Counted from the first letter of the stretch, positions 8,624 through 18,319 are shown. The stretch: DNA of 40,982 nucleotides from Spirochaetota bacterium (GCA_022704645.1 JAKJGA010000001.1:1-40982); one strand, 5' to 3'. Translations and numbers: made by a program. Notes: generated by a model from the letters alone, not told the origin.

Positions 8624-11269
8624 TTATAGATTTTTAAGATTGTTGATGCTTTCGGTGATTTTATTTTTCAGTTCAACGAATTCATCACGTTTTGTTTTTT
8701 CTTTTGCTACGATATCTTCAGGTGCTGATGATATGAATTTATCATTTGAAAGTTTGCCTTCAACACGTGAAAGATCGGCCTCAATTTTAGATAATTCCTT
8801 GTTGAGTCTTTCAAGTTCTTTATCGACATCAATCAGTCCTTTAAGAGGAAGATAAATTTCGGCATCTTTAATAACTGCGGAGCAATCGCTTTTCTCTGGT
8901 TTATAAGATGCATCGACTTTAATGGACTCAATCTTTGCAAGTGATTTCAGCTGAGCAGATTCTTTCTCGACGATTTCTTTCACAAGCGGGCTTTCGGATT
9001 TGATTATCAGATCAGCCTTTCTATCAGGTGCGATATTCATCTCACCGCGGATATTTCTGATTTTATAAATGATTTCCTGAAAAAGCGCTGTTTCGTCGGC
9101 TTCTTTTATAAAATTAAAATTCGGATCAGTTTCCGGATATTTGGTTATTATCAGTAAATCCTGATTCTTGTCCTTAATCTTGCTCCATATTTCTTCCGTG
9201 ATAAAAGGCATGAACGGATGGAGAAGTTTAACCGATTCTTTTAGAACATGAAAAAGAACTTCTTTGGCGCAGTTTGCGGACTCTTCGCCGGAATGACCGT
9301 ATAGACGCGGTTTTGTAAGTTCAAGATACCAGTCGCAGAATTCATTCCAGAAGAATGAATAAACGGATTGTGCCGCATCATTGAATCTGTATTCGCTTAA
9401 TGCTTTAGAAATTTCATCTATTGCACAGTTGAGACGGAAAAGAATCCATTTGTCGAAACGTTCGAGTGAAGCATTATTGATTCCCTTTGTAGAAAAATTC
9501 TCGCCGAGATTCATGAGAACGAAACGTGTCGAATTCCATATTTTGTTCGAAAACGCTCTGTATCCTTCGATTCGTTTTTCCGACATGATTACATCGCGGC
9601 CCTGGGCTGCAAACATCGCAAGAGTAAATCTGAATGCGTCCGTACCGAATTTATCCATCATTATCAGCGGATCAATTACGTTTCCTCTTGATTTGCTCAT
9701 CTTGTGACCGTGTTCATCACGGACAAGAGCGTGGATATAGACATCCTTAAAAGGCACATCTCCCATGAATTTCAAGCCCATCATAATCATTCTGGCAACC
9801 CAGAAGAATATGATGTCAAAACCCGTAACCAGAACTGAAGTAGGGTAGTATTTCTTGAGCTCGGCTGTATCATCAGGCCATCCGAGAGTTGAAAACGGCC
9901 AGAGTCCGGAACTGAACCATGTATCGAGAACGTCTTCATCCTGTTTGATATTAGTTGATGAACATTTTGAGCATTTGCTTGGATCTTCCATTTCGACATT
10001 TATATGGCCGCAGTCTTCGCAGTAAAATGCCGGAATTCTGTGACCCCACCAAAGCTGACGTGAAATACACCAGTCGCGGATATTTCTCATCCATTCGAAA
10101 TAAGTTTTTTCCCAGTTTTTAGGAACGAATTTTATGCGTTCATCTTCAACAGCTTTTATTGCTTCATCTGCAAGCGGTTTGATTTTTACGAACCATTGAC
10201 TGCTTATATACGGTTCAATTATTGTCGAGCATCTGTAGCAATGTCCGACTGAATGAGGATTGTCTTCGATCTTTTCTACAAGACCGAGGTTTTCAAGGTC
10301 TTCAATTATTTTTTTGCGGGCGTCGAATCTGTCGAGACCGTTGTAAGATCCCCCGTTTTCATTTATGAAGCCCTTGGGCGTAAGAACATTGATTTCTTCA
10401 AGAGAATGACGTTTGCCCATTTCAAAATCGTTAGGATCGTGAGCAGGGGTTATTTTAACCATACCTGTTCCGAATTCCTTATCAACATAAGAATCAGCGA
10501 TAATAGGAATTTCGCGGTTGATTAACGGAAGGATCAGTTTTTTGCCGATAACGTTTTTATATCTTTCATCATCAGGATTTACTGCAACGGCTGTATCTCC
10601 AAGCATTGTTTCGGGTCTTGTTGTTGCAACTGTGATGTATCCGCTTCCGTCTGCATAGGGATATTTTAAATGATAAAGTTTTCCATTAAGGTCTTTATAT
10701 TCTGTTTCAATGTCAGAAAGGGCAGTTTCGCATCTAGGGCACCAGTTGATTATTCTTTCTCCGCGGTAGATGAGTCCTTCTTTGTACAGGGTGACAAAAA
10801 CTTTACGTACGGCTTTAGAGAGACCTTCATCGAGTGTAAATCTTTCTCTCTCCCAGTCAAGGCTCGCACCAAGCCGCTTAAGCTGGCTCTGTATCATTCC
10901 GCCGGATTCGGCTTTCCATTCCCATACTCTTTTTTCGAAAGCTTCGCGTCCCATATCGTGACGTGATTTTCCTTCTTTTGCAAGAAGTCTTTCAACGACG
11001 TTCTGAGTCGCTATACCGGCATGATCCATTCCCGGCATCCAGAGAACCGATTTGCCTTTCATGCGGTTCCATCTTGCTAAAATATCCTGAAGAGTATTAT
11101 TCAGGGCATGTCCCATATGAAGAGATCCCGTTACATTCGGCGGAGGAATGACTATGCAATATGCGTCTTTATTGTCCTTTTCATCGGCGTGGTAAAAATT
11201 TCCTTCATTCCATGCTTTAAGCCATTTTTCTTCTGTTTCTTTAGGTTCATAAGATGTCGATAACTGCAT
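8624..11269 (-). CDS. valS: Valyl-tRNA synthetase
   Basis: Class Ia aminoacyl-tRNA synthetase that charges tRNA-Val and edits Thr. An 881-residue protein, the usual length. The HIGH motif is HMGH (residues 51-54, in PNVTGSLHMGHAL) and the KMSKS loop is at 523-527. The CP1 editing domain (TTRPETMLGD) and the C-terminal coiled coil (LERLNKELSKIEADLSRVEG) that defines ValRS are present. Cys pairs (CEDC, CSKC) suggest zinc knuckles. The start is ATG 11269, where GAGG is 5 bases upstream; a longer in-frame form lacks a ribosome site. No T-box leader is seen. Confidence 0.97.
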   Translation of the reverse strand: MQLSTSYEPKETEEKWLKAWNEGNFYHADEKDNKDAYCIVIPPPNVTGSLHMGHALNNTLQDILARWNRMKGKSVLWMPGMDHAGIATQNVVERLLAKEGKSRHDMGREAFEKRVWEWKAESGGMIQSQLKRLGASLDWERERFTLDEGLSKAVRKVFVTLYKEGLIYRGERIINWCPRCETALSDIETEYKDLNGKLYHLKYPYADGSGYITVATTRPETMLGDTAVAVNPDDERYKNVIGKKLILPLINREIPIIADSYVDKEFGTGMVKITPAHDPNDFEMGKRHSLEEINVLTPKGFINENGGSYNGLDRFDARKKIIEDLENLGLVEKIEDNPHSVGHCYRCSTIIEPYISSQWFVKIKPLADEAIKAVEDERIKFVPKNWEKTYFEWMRNIRDWCISRQLWWGHRIPAFYCEDCGHINVEMEDPSKCSKCSSTNIKQDEDVLDTWFSSGLWPFSTLGWPDDTAELKKYYPTSVLVTGFDIIFFWVARMIMMGLKFMGDVPFKDVYIHALVRDEHGHKMSKSRGNVIDPLIMMDKFGTDAFRFTLAMFAAQGRDVIMSEKRIEGYRAFSNKIWNSTRFVLMNLGENFSTKGINNASLERFDKWILFRLNCAIDEISKALSEYRFNDAAQSVYSFFWNEFCDWYLELTKPRLYGHSGEESANCAKEVLFHVLKESVKLLHPFMPFITEEIWSKIKDKNQDLLIITKYPETDPNFNFIKEADETALFQEIIYKIRNIRGEMNIAPDRKADLIIKSESPLVKEIVEKESAQLKSLAKIESIKVDASYKPEKSDCSAVIKDAEIYLPLKGLIDVDKELERLNKELSKIEADLSRVEGKLSNDKFISSAPEDIVAKEKTKRDEFVELKNKITESINNLKNL

Positions 11270-11304
11270 AATTTCCTCAATATGATATAGCAATCAATGA
11301 AAAA

Positions 11305-11333
11305 ATTGAAATTTTGCAAGGTGCCGCTGTCAA
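11305..11333 (-). promoter_or_regulatory. Sigma-70-type promoter for valS
   Basis: On the minus strand a perfect TTGACA (11333-11328) is followed by 17 bases and TTCAAT (11310-11305). It lies 35 bases upstream of the valS start, just after the end of the upstream TPR gene, so valS can be transcribed on its own. Confidence 0.6.
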
Positions 11334-11339
11334 CAGTTT

Positions 11340-12320
11340 TTAGGGTTTATTTTTGGAGAAATATGATCCGAACAGGGATTTATCTATTTCAATAAGTCTT
11401 TGGGATATCTGGGATAATATAGAGAGATCGTAATTCTGAAAATGATAGTAATCATAAAGCCATAAGTATTTATTGATCAGACGGGGAAGCACATTTGATT
11501 TTTTGAGTTTCTCTCTTGTCATTGACTGATAAGATTTTTCAAGAGAAGCGATATCTTTTGTAATAAGTTCTGCGGTTTGCTGACTGATTTTTCCTTTTAC
11601 ATAAAAAATATCCATGAGAAATCCGTAAACAGGAACCCATTCCCTTATATCTTCATCAGGATGTGCTTCTTTGGAAGCGCTCGTGAGTTCATTTATCGGT
11701 TCACATTTGATGAGTTCGATGTCTATTGCTGACGGATTGATGAAAAATGCTTCTCTGAATAAAAGAAGAGATTTTGGAGCTTCTCCGGTTTTGAAATATG
11801 CGGCCGCTAGAATTGAAAGCAGTTTCGGATCGTTTTTAAAAAAGCTTTTTGCATATTCCAGTGTTTCTATGGTTTTCGGATAATCTTCAAGAGTCATGAA
11901 GCATACTGCAAGGTTCATAAGAAGGCTGAAGTTATCTGCAGGAGATTCCTGATTCGCAAATGCTGTTTTGTAATGTTCGCTTGAATTATAGTAAATATAT
12001 TTCTGAACAGCCTTGAATGCGCTTCCGCCGAAAAAATTCTTTTCTCTGGAATAATTTTCAAATTCGTTCCATTGACCCATTAAAAAATCAGCACTTTCCT
12101 TACCATTGTTCAGAGTGGCCAGACCCGGAACACGATTAAGCCAGTAACGCGATGTACGGTATCCCGCTTCAACTCCGGGATAATCTGGTTTGTTGTTCAT
12201 TATGGAATCAAAAACCGAGAATGCATTCATAAAATCGCCGTTCTCAAGAAAATCAAGACCGCGGTTCACGGATTCAACAGTTTTATCGTCCGAAAAAGTT
12301 AATTGATCGCCATTATTCAT
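11340..12320 (-). CDS. Tetratricopeptide-repeat protein
   Basis: A 326-residue protein with no signal peptide or membrane segment. Two or more TPR-like helical hairpins are visible: ESVNRGLDFLENGDFMNAFSVFDSIM near residue 20 (shown in part as GLDFLENGDFMNAF) and a second pair around residues 130-195 (NLAVCFMTLEDYPKTIETL, LAAAYFKTGEAPKSLLLFREA). The C-terminal 130 residues are helical without a recognised fold. Its ATG shares one base with the stop of the YhaN-like gene (TGATG), so the two are coupled. A scaffold or partner for that ATPase complex is a reasonable guess; function is unknown. Confidence 0.75.
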   Translation of the reverse strand: MNNGDQLTFSDDKTVESVNRGLDFLENGDFMNAFSVFDSIMNNKPDYPGVEAGYRTSRYWLNRVPGLATLNNGKESADFLMGQWNEFENYSREKNFFGGSAFKAVQKYIYYNSSEHYKTAFANQESPADNFSLLMNLAVCFMTLEDYPKTIETLEYAKSFFKNDPKLLSILAAAYFKTGEAPKSLLLFREAFFINPSAIDIELIKCEPINELTSASKEAHPDEDIREWVPVYGFLMDIFYVKGKISQQTAELITKDIASLEKSYQSMTREKLKKSNVLPRLINKYLWLYDYYHFQNYDLSILSQISQRLIEIDKSLFGSYFSKNKP

Positions 12321-14443
12321 CAGAATTTAACCGTTTGACCTATGCCGGAAAAGAGTTTATCATCGCATGTAAGTATTATGATCTGCCTTTCAGATGAAAA
12401 TTCCGACAGTATGCTGAAAAATTTATCAATTTTTCCCTTATCCAGATATGATGCGGGTTCGTCAATTATTAAAGGCAGTGAAATGTTCGAATTTTTCATT
12501 GCTCTTCCCATTGCAAGCTTGAAAGCCAGTAATGCGGAATATCGGAGAGATGTGTTTTTAATCGAGCTCATATCCCCTTTGATCAGCAAATCCGTATCTT
12601 GTTTATTTACGGAGCTCGAAGATGTTATTTCTGAGAAAATAGAATAAGTATCTTCGGAAATTTGTGTGAAGGCTCTGTTTTCAAATTCTGCTCTTGCCTG
12701 AGTCATATTTGTAAGTATGAATGAAGCGCTTCTGTGCGATGATTTTAAGCTTTTAAGTTTTTGTTCGTGAAAAAGTTTTCTCTGATTAAGTGATTCACTC
12801 TGGCTGCTTTCTTTTCCTCTGGCTTGAAGTTCTTCGTTCATTCTATTTAGAATTTCTATGTTCCGCTCAAGTTCATCTTTTAAAACTGCGATTTTTTCTG
12901 AGTTTCCTTCAATTTGTTTATTGATTGCAGTATTTTTTGAGTTTCTTTCACCGTTTATACTTTCGAGCGACTTCAGAAGAACTGATCTGTTTTTCTCAAG
13001 ATCAAGAATTTCCTGTCTGACGCTGTTGATTTTTTCTTCAGGAAACAAAGAATTTTCAATGTCATCTATTTCAGCTTCATTTTCAAGAAATTCAGAGTAC
13101 TCTTCGAAATATTGAAGAAGAAATTCAAACATGTCTTCGAAATGCTCTGATGATACCGGTATATCGCTTTTTGATAAAATCTCTTTGAGTTCTGCAACTC
13201 TTTGATTGAAGAGCTCCTCCAGTTTGTGGCTGATATCTTTTTTTAATCTGAACCGGATTATTGCAATAGAAAGTATGGATATAAATAATCCTGATGAAGG
13301 AATTAAAATTTTATGAAGAGTATTTATTTGTTCAAAATATTGATGAAAAAAATGGACGACTGCAGGAAACGCCAGCGACGCGCAGAAAAATGAAGCTGTT
13401 AGAGTATAGCATAAGTTTTTTAGAATTCCGATTGTTTTTAGTCGTTTAATCAACGAATCTTTCGCATCAATTGCATACTTGTAAGCAAGCTGAATGTTGT
13501 TAAGATTATTTCTCTGGGTTTCAGAAAGATTTATGAATTTCGAAAACCTGTCGTTAAGTTTCTGTTTTTTTGTTTCTATCGCAGAAACTTTGCTTTCCTC
13601 TGATGCAACAAAGTTCTTGAGTCCGTTGAGTTTGCTTTCTATTATGAAAACATTTGCAAGAGCCTCCTGAGATTTATGAAGAAAAGCTGTTCTGCTTTCA
13701 ATCTCAATCAGTTCTTTTTCAATGCTTTGATTGCGGTTTTTTATTTCTGATAATTCCTGTGATAATTTGTCAATCTTTGAAAAATGAACATCAAAAATCT
13801 GAAGCTCTTTTTTGATTTTCTGAATTTCATTTTCGTGATAAAAAATATTAGAAAGGAATGAGTTGTTTATTCTGGATGAAATATGTTCGGAATAAATGCT
13901 GTGTTTAAGTTTTGAGTGTATATCTATGAATTTATCTTCCGAAAATGATACAATTTTATTGATATTCTCGTAACTATAGTAAGGTGCAAGAAATGATTCG
14001 AAAGGAGAGGATATAAGTGATGCATCAATAAAAACCTGCGGTGTCAGTGTTGTAATCAGGCGGCAAATCATGGAGTTTGAAAGATTCTGCTGAGATTTAA
14101 TTTTGTCAGAAAACCTGGCGATATCGGTTTCACCGGCATAAACTTCTTTTCCGGTTCCGGATGAGACATCTGCGAAAGTTATTAGACTGCTTCCGTTCCG
14201 GATAATTGTCATTTTTTCATTTTCATCCGAAAGTGTCATGTTCACATACAGATTGCTCCACATGTCTTCAGATAAGATGCGGTTTTCTTTTTGTATTGCG
14301 AAAGCAGAATCTATCATCGCTTTTGCGAAAAGCGACTTTCCTGATTCATTTCCCCCGTAAATTATTGTAATTGAATTGTCAAAATTGATGATCTTATTTT
14401 CAAGAACACCGGTTTTGGCAGCTATGCATTGAGTAAAGCGCAA
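12320..14443 (-). CDS. YhaN/SbcC-like AAA ATPase with coiled coils and two membrane segments
   Basis: A 707-residue SMC/Rad50-like protein. Walker A GGNESGKS is at residues 30-37 and Walker B LIIDEP at 658-663 with the D-loop SYLD; between them are long coiled coils interrupted by two hydrophobic segments (about 343-366 and 379-398), a layout known from Bacillus YhaN. The ABC signature is degenerate (NTSLRYS at 630-636 in place of the usual LSxG). The start is TTG 14443, which has GGAGG 7 bases upstream and gives a family-like N-terminus; an earlier in-frame start lacks this. It overlaps the SbcD-like gene by 22 bases. Likely a membrane-tethered DNA-end or replication-repair ATPase; not proven. 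Confidence 0.78.
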   Translation of the reverse strand: MRFTQCIAAKTGVLENKIINFDNSITIIYGGNESGKSLFAKAMIDSAFAIQKENRILSEDMWSNLYVNMTLSDENEKMTIIRNGSSLITFADVSSGTGKEVYAGETDIARFSDKIKSQQNLSNSMICRLITTLTPQVFIDASLISSPFESFLAPYYSYENINKIVSFSEDKFIDIHSKLKHSIYSEHISSRINNSFLSNIFYHENEIQKIKKELQIFDVHFSKIDKLSQELSEIKNRNQSIEKELIEIESRTAFLHKSQEALANVFIIESKLNGLKNFVASEESKVSAIETKKQKLNDRFSKFINLSETQRNNLNNIQLAYKYAIDAKDSLIKRLKTIGILKNLCYTLTASFFCASLAFPAVVHFFHQYFEQINTLHKILIPSSGLFISILSIAIIRFRLKKDISHKLEELFNQRVAELKEILSKSDIPVSSEHFEDMFEFLLQYFEEYSEFLENEAEIDDIENSLFPEEKINSVRQEILDLEKNRSVLLKSLESINGERNSKNTAINKQIEGNSEKIAVLKDELERNIEILNRMNEELQARGKESSQSESLNQRKLFHEQKLKSLKSSHRSASFILTNMTQARAEFENRAFTQISEDTYSIFSEITSSSSVNKQDTDLLIKGDMSSIKNTSLRYSALLAFKLAMGRAMKNSNISLPLIIDEPASYLDKGKIDKFFSILSEFSSERQIIILTCDDKLFSGIGQTVKF

Positions 14444-15480
14444 ATCCAGTCCTCCGAAATTATTGATCCGTTTTTGATAATGCAAAAAACCATCCGCGAC
14501 AATTCTTTAATATCCACATCCTCCGGTATTTGCTTGGTATTCAGCAAGTCGAAAAAATCTCTCCACATTCCGTTTGTTTCAATCTCTGATGATAATTGCT
14601 TTAATGTCGGAAAAGAATTGTCGTCTATTTTGACTGACTTATATTTTTTTTCCAGATTGAAATTATCTATTGGATAATTTCTCATTCCGTCAAATCTAAT
14701 ATAAAGACGTGTTTCGGAATTTTTTGATTCATCGACCATGGCTTCTATATCATTTAAATTACTATTATCGCAATCAATGGTCAGCGATACGAATTTTGTA
14801 CTTTTTAGAGGTAATCTTTTTATTTCATAAATGGAATCGTCTGAAGTCACAATGTTTAACGAATACTTTGCGGAATTTTCTTCTGCGGAAAAAGCTTCAG
14901 CGTGACCCGGGTATGCAGCTATTATTTTACCTGATACTTTAAAAATTTTGGTTGTGTTGATTCCGCCGAGTGCGTAAAAATCAAGAGGAAGCTTTTTGAA
15001 AAAGGTCTTCATTTCAATTTCATTTTCAGCATATTCTTCAATGTTTAAATTGAAAAGACCTATATGAAAACCGTCTTCAGAGGTTTTATCCGTAAGAAAA
15101 ATATCATCTTTTCTGGAAGACCCGTAAAAATAAATTTTTTCATTATCCTTTTCTAATAGAAACGGTTCATTATCTTTTGTGAAAATTTTATCTGCGGATT
15201 CAATATCTAGATTCAATTCCTCCATCATTCTTCTTTCTTCATCAGTTAGGAGAATGATAATTTTTGCATCAATTCCGTTTCTATCTGCAAAAATAATGTT
15301 TAATTTATCTGTTATTTCAGGGGAAATATTAGTAAAAATATTTCCTGGGATTAGGATTGCATCCGCATCAGCTGAATCTTTAATTGCGTTTTTGAGCGTG
15401 TCTAGGCGGTCTTCGTCCGATATTGGAAGAAAATCATCTGTTAAACCAAGAGCAAAATCAGAAAGAAGAACAAAACGCAT
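14422..15480 (-). CDS. SbcD/YhaO-like phosphoesterase-fold protein, apparently catalytically dead
   Basis: A 352-residue protein positioned and shaped like the Mre11/SbcD/YhaO partner of the adjacent YhaN-like ATPase. The family landmarks are recognisable but each metal ligand is changed: the DxH motif is SDFALG (residues 7-12, His to Ala), GD is GN (46-47), GNHD is replaced by TDEE (79-82), the HG strand reads GLFN (141-144) and GHxH is GGIN (172-175), although the following AAYPGHAEAF keeps the YPG turn. So it probably does not cut DNA and acts structurally. Homology is by position and landmark pattern, so moderately sure. It heads the minus-strand run that includes the ATPase and TPR genes. 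Confidence 0.65.
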   Translation of the reverse strand: MRFVLLSDFALGLTDDFLPISDEDRLDTLKNAIKDSADADAILIPGNIFTNISPEITDKLNIIFADRNGIDAKIIILLTDEERRMMEELNLDIESADKIFTKDNEPFLLEKDNEKIYFYGSSRKDDIFLTDKTSEDGFHIGLFNLNIEEYAENEIEMKTFFKKLPLDFYALGGINTTKIFKVSGKIIAAYPGHAEAFSAEENSAKYSLNIVTSDDSIYEIKRLPLKSTKFVSLTIDCDNSNLNDIEAMVDESKNSETRLYIRFDGMRNYPIDNFNLEKKYKSVKIDDNSFPTLKQLSSEIETNGMWRDFFDLLNTKQIPEDVDIKELSRMVFCIIKNGSIISEDWICALLNA

Positions 15481-15502
15481 ATTTTTACCGTAAAAAATGT
15501 CT

Positions 15503-15531
15503 TATATAATTATCGGCATCATTATCTTCAA
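15503..15531 (-). promoter_or_regulatory. Candidate promoter for the SbcD-like/YhaN-like operon
   Basis: Minus-strand TTGAAG (15531-15526), 17-base spacer, TATATA (15508-15503). The ATG at 15480 would follow a short leader. It sits in the intergenic region divergent from the GH5 gene. Confidence 0.4.
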
Positions 15532-15667
15532 ACTTGATTGTGTTGTCATCATCAAAATGATCAAAAACATCTGAAGTTATTTTATTATTATACAGTACGC
15601 TTGGACGGTAAAATGGTTGACAATCGTTTGAAAGAACTAATCAATAATGTTATAAAAGAAAGGTTAA

Positions 15668-16705
15668 ATGATGAATTTATTGAATTTAAGATTTTTAATT
15701 GTCTGTTCTCTTATGCCGGCAATACTATTTCTGTCATGTAAAAAGGATAATCAATCCAAACAAGAGAATATCCCGGTTGTTGAAAAGAGTATTTTGAAGA
15801 TTTCTCCTGCACCTGAAGGTTCTCCTGTTTCCAAATATGGAAAACTTCAGATTAAAGGAGTCAATCTTTGTGATGCGAACGGAAATATCGTTCAATTAAA
15901 AGGAATGAGTCTATATTGGAGTCAATGGTCAAACGGATTTTGGAATAAGGATGTTGTTAATACTCTTGCGGATGATTGGAAATGCACGGTAATACGTGCC
16001 GCAATGGGAGTTGTCAAGGGCGGTTATCTTGAAAATTCCGGAGAAATTGATAAGCTTAAAATAGTTCTGGATGCGGCAATTGAAAAAGGCATTTATGTAA
16101 TCATTGACTGGCATGATCATGATGCGATAAGCCATACGGAAGAAGCTAAGAAATTTTTCGCTGAAATGGCTGCCGGATACGGGCAGTATCCTAATATTAT
16201 TTTTGAAATATTTAATGAACCTATAAATGATCAATGGCTGGATGTAAGAAAATATTCCGAATCTGTCATTGAAACGATACGCGCCAACGGATCAGACAAT
16301 GTCATAATTGTCGGAACTACATCATGGTCGCAGGATGTGGATATTGCTGCGGAGTTTCCAGTTAAAAACGGAAAGAATGTTGCATATGCCCTTCATTTCT
16401 ATGCGGCGACTCACAAAAAAACATTTAGAGACAGAGCTGAAGCTGCTATCTCAAAAGGTCTTCCAATTTTTGTTTCTGAATGGGGTACTTGTGAAAATAA
16501 CGGCGACGGTTTTGTTGACATTGAAGAAAGTCTGATATGGCTTGATTTTATGGATAAACACAAGCTTAGCTGGTGCAACTGGTCATTGTTTAATAAAATG
16601 GAATCAGCATCCGCTTTGAAGGCTAATGCAAAGCCTTCAGGAAAGTGGAATAATTCGCTTCTTACTGAATCCGGAAGATTTGTAAAAAAGAAAATATCTG
16701 AATAA
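15668..16705 (+). CDS. GH5 family endoglucanase-like lipoprotein
   Basis: A 345-residue lipoprotein. The signal sequence ends in LFLSC with Cys24 as the lipidation site, followed by a polar linker. Residues about 55-340 are a GH5 TIM barrel, closest in feel to the subfamily-2 cellulases: IIDWHDH (145-151), acid/base Glu184 in FNEP, HFYAATHK (243-250) and nucleophile Glu271 in VSEWGTC, then CNWSLFNK. It should hydrolyse beta-1,4-glucans or related glycans on the cell surface or in the periplasm. AAAGG precedes two tandem ATGs; the first is used here. It converges on the AGE/ABC operon, which may use its products. Confidence 0.92.
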   Translation: MMNLLNLRFLIVCSLMPAILFLSCKKDNQSKQENIPVVEKSILKISPAPEGSPVSKYGKLQIKGVNLCDANGNIVQLKGMSLYWSQWSNGFWNKDVVNTLADDWKCTVIRAAMGVVKGGYLENSGEIDKLKIVLDAAIEKGIYVIIDWHDHDAISHTEEAKKFFAEMAAGYGQYPNIIFEIFNEPINDQWLDVRKYSESVIETIRANGSDNVIIVGTTSWSQDVDIAAEFPVKNGKNVAYALHFYAATHKKTFRDRAEAAISKGLPIFVSEWGTCENNGDGFVDIEESLIWLDFMDKHKLSWCNWSLFNKMESASALKANAKPSGKWNNSLLTESGRFVKKKISE

Positions 16706-16740
16706 AAAAACGGGCATTGTTAAGCCCGTTTTTTTTATTT
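16704..16740. terminator. Strong bidirectional intrinsic terminator
   Basis: AAAAAACGGGC and GCCCGTTTTTT form an 11-bp stem around an 8-base loop, with T-runs on both strands. It ends the GH5 transcript and, read on the minus strand, the transcript of the AGE/ABC operon. Confidence 0.9.
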
Positions 16741-16783
16741 TTGAAGACAGAAGCAGTCTCTGTCTTTCTATGATAAGTTTGTC

Positions 16784-18319
16784 TTATTTTATCATGGAAT
16801 AAGTTACCTTGAATTCACCTTCTGTGTTTGCAGGTACTCTGAGAATTCGTTTTTTAGAATCAAAATCAGTATAATCTTTTCCATTGAGTTCGACTTTTGA
16901 AATGATTAGATTCTGAATTTCCTCAACAGGGTTCATCGGAAATTCCCGATTCTTAGAAGATTTTTCGATGTTGTAGAAAAGAGATACATCCTTTTTATGA
17001 AAATATAGATTTCCATACAGATAAAGATAATAGGCTGTTTCAAGTGAATGATATGCGCTTTTCCAGTAAGAGCCCTTATATTCATCTTCGTCTGTTTTAA
17101 GTCTTTTCCCGTCAGGTTTAACTTCATCAAAGATGTCCCCATATTCCTTGTCGATTGTATACCGCTCGAAAAATCCGCATGCCTCATCAGCCATTTTGAG
17201 ATACAAGGTGTTTCCCGTTACATAATAGTTTATTAGACCGCTGGTGATTGCCTGCTCCAGAGTCCAATAGTTTTTATTGTCATTGGTAATTACTCCTTCG
17301 AAGCTGTCTGCGAAATTGTATGGTCCGCCGTTTGAGTTGTCCCATGCTTTTTCGTTGATGTTGTGAAGTATTTTTTCTGCTGTTTCTGAATATTCCTTTT
17401 TTGGGCTAATCAGATTCGCGCGCTGAAGGCACCATGCAGTTTTAAGCATATGACCGATAAAAATGAATGATTCGTCACGGGGTCTCCATTCGGAGTCATA
17501 TTGCTCTTCATAGCCGATTTTTCTTGATTTTGAGGTCGGATACATGTGAGTTATAACATTGTCCGCAAGAGAAATAAGTCTTTCCTTGTATTTTTCATTA
17601 TTAGTTAGAAGGTAAAGAGAAAGGCCGTGTGTCGTTACGCAGTCCATGGTCGGTGTAAATCCTTTTCCTCTCGGATTTCTCCAGTCATAATCGGCTGATT
17701 CGAAATAACCTTCGTATCCTTTTCTGTTGTCATACAGTTTTTCGTCCAAAAGCGCGCGCGATTTAATCAGAAAATCAAAATGTTTTTCATTCCGAGTGGC
17801 GTCGACAAGTGCGGAATAACCCAGGAGAGCATAGTGCTGCATGAAAGACCATTTTTCTCTTTGTCTGTTGTTTTGATTCAGAAGAATATCATAAGTGAAA
17901 TCAATATTTCTCCCGGTAGCATCAACGGTAGTATAAAAGCCTCCGTGTTCTTTGTCGTAACACTTTGTTCTGATGAAATCTTCGGCATAGTTTGCGTACT
18001 TTAAGAATTTTTTATCACCAGTAAGCATATACGCGCGGGAGAAGGCATACATTATTCTGCTTTGAGACAATGTTGACTTATAATTATTTCCGAGGACGTC
18101 TCCATTGCGTGCAACCATTGTGAAGAAGCCGCCGTTCTTTTCGTCATATGTTTTAGTCCAGAATTCTGCACTGGTACGTGCGAAATCTACAGCTTTATCC
18201 GGGTTTTTCAGCATTAAGGAATACATATCTTTGATTTTGTATTCTGCCGGATATTTTTTGCAGGCCGTAATAATGCATCCAAGGGCTAAAATTAGCAGTG
18301 CAATTTTTCTTGTATTCAT
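16784..18319 (-). CDS. AGE-fold (N-acylglucosamine/cellobiose 2-epimerase superfamily) lipoprotein
   Basis: A 511-residue protein with a lipoprotein signal (lipobox ITAC, Cys20), then an (alpha/alpha)6 barrel of AGE type: repeated SRAYMLTGDKKFLKYA-like helices and the motifs GGFYTTVD, THGLSLY and YWKSAYHSLE. Of the residues used by cellobiose 2-epimerase and YihS, the three histidines seem kept (His231, His290, His424), but the catalytic Glu three places after the second His is Lys293 (GHMLK). A C-terminal beta extension follows. Known AGE enzymes are mostly cytoplasmic, so an exported lipoprotein form is unusual; it may bind, isomerise or cleave sugars. ATG 18319 is chosen because AAGGAG precedes it and the lipoprotein signal starts there. 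Confidence 0.8.
   Translation of the reverse strand: MNTRKIALLILALGCIITACKKYPAEYKIKDMYSLMLKNPDKAVDFARTSAEFWTKTYDEKNGGFFTMVARNGDVLGNNYKSTLSQSRIMYAFSRAYMLTGDKKFLKYANYAEDFIRTKCYDKEHGGFYTTVDATGRNIDFTYDILLNQNNRQREKWSFMQHYALLGYSALVDATRNEKHFDFLIKSRALLDEKLYDNRKGYEGYFESADYDWRNPRGKGFTPTMDCVTTHGLSLYLLTNNEKYKERLISLADNVITHMYPTSKSRKIGYEEQYDSEWRPRDESFIFIGHMLKTAWCLQRANLISPKKEYSETAEKILHNINEKAWDNSNGGPYNFADSFEGVITNDNKNYWTLEQAITSGLINYYVTGNTLYLKMADEACGFFERYTIDKEYGDIFDEVKPDGKRLKTDEDEYKGSYWKSAYHSLETAYYLYLYGNLYFHKKDVSLFYNIEKSSKNREFPMNPVEEIQNLIISKVELNGKDYTDFDSKKRILRVPANTEGEFKVTYSMIK

Noticed and set aside
11270..11340. T-box riboswitch upstream of valS
   Set aside because: The leader is too short and no T-box core sequence is present.
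15538..15741. 67-residue frame upstream of and overlapping the GH5 gene
   Set aside because: It lacks a good ribosome site at its start and runs into the GH5 signal sequence in another frame. A shorter version from 15613 looks protein-like but is too short to support.
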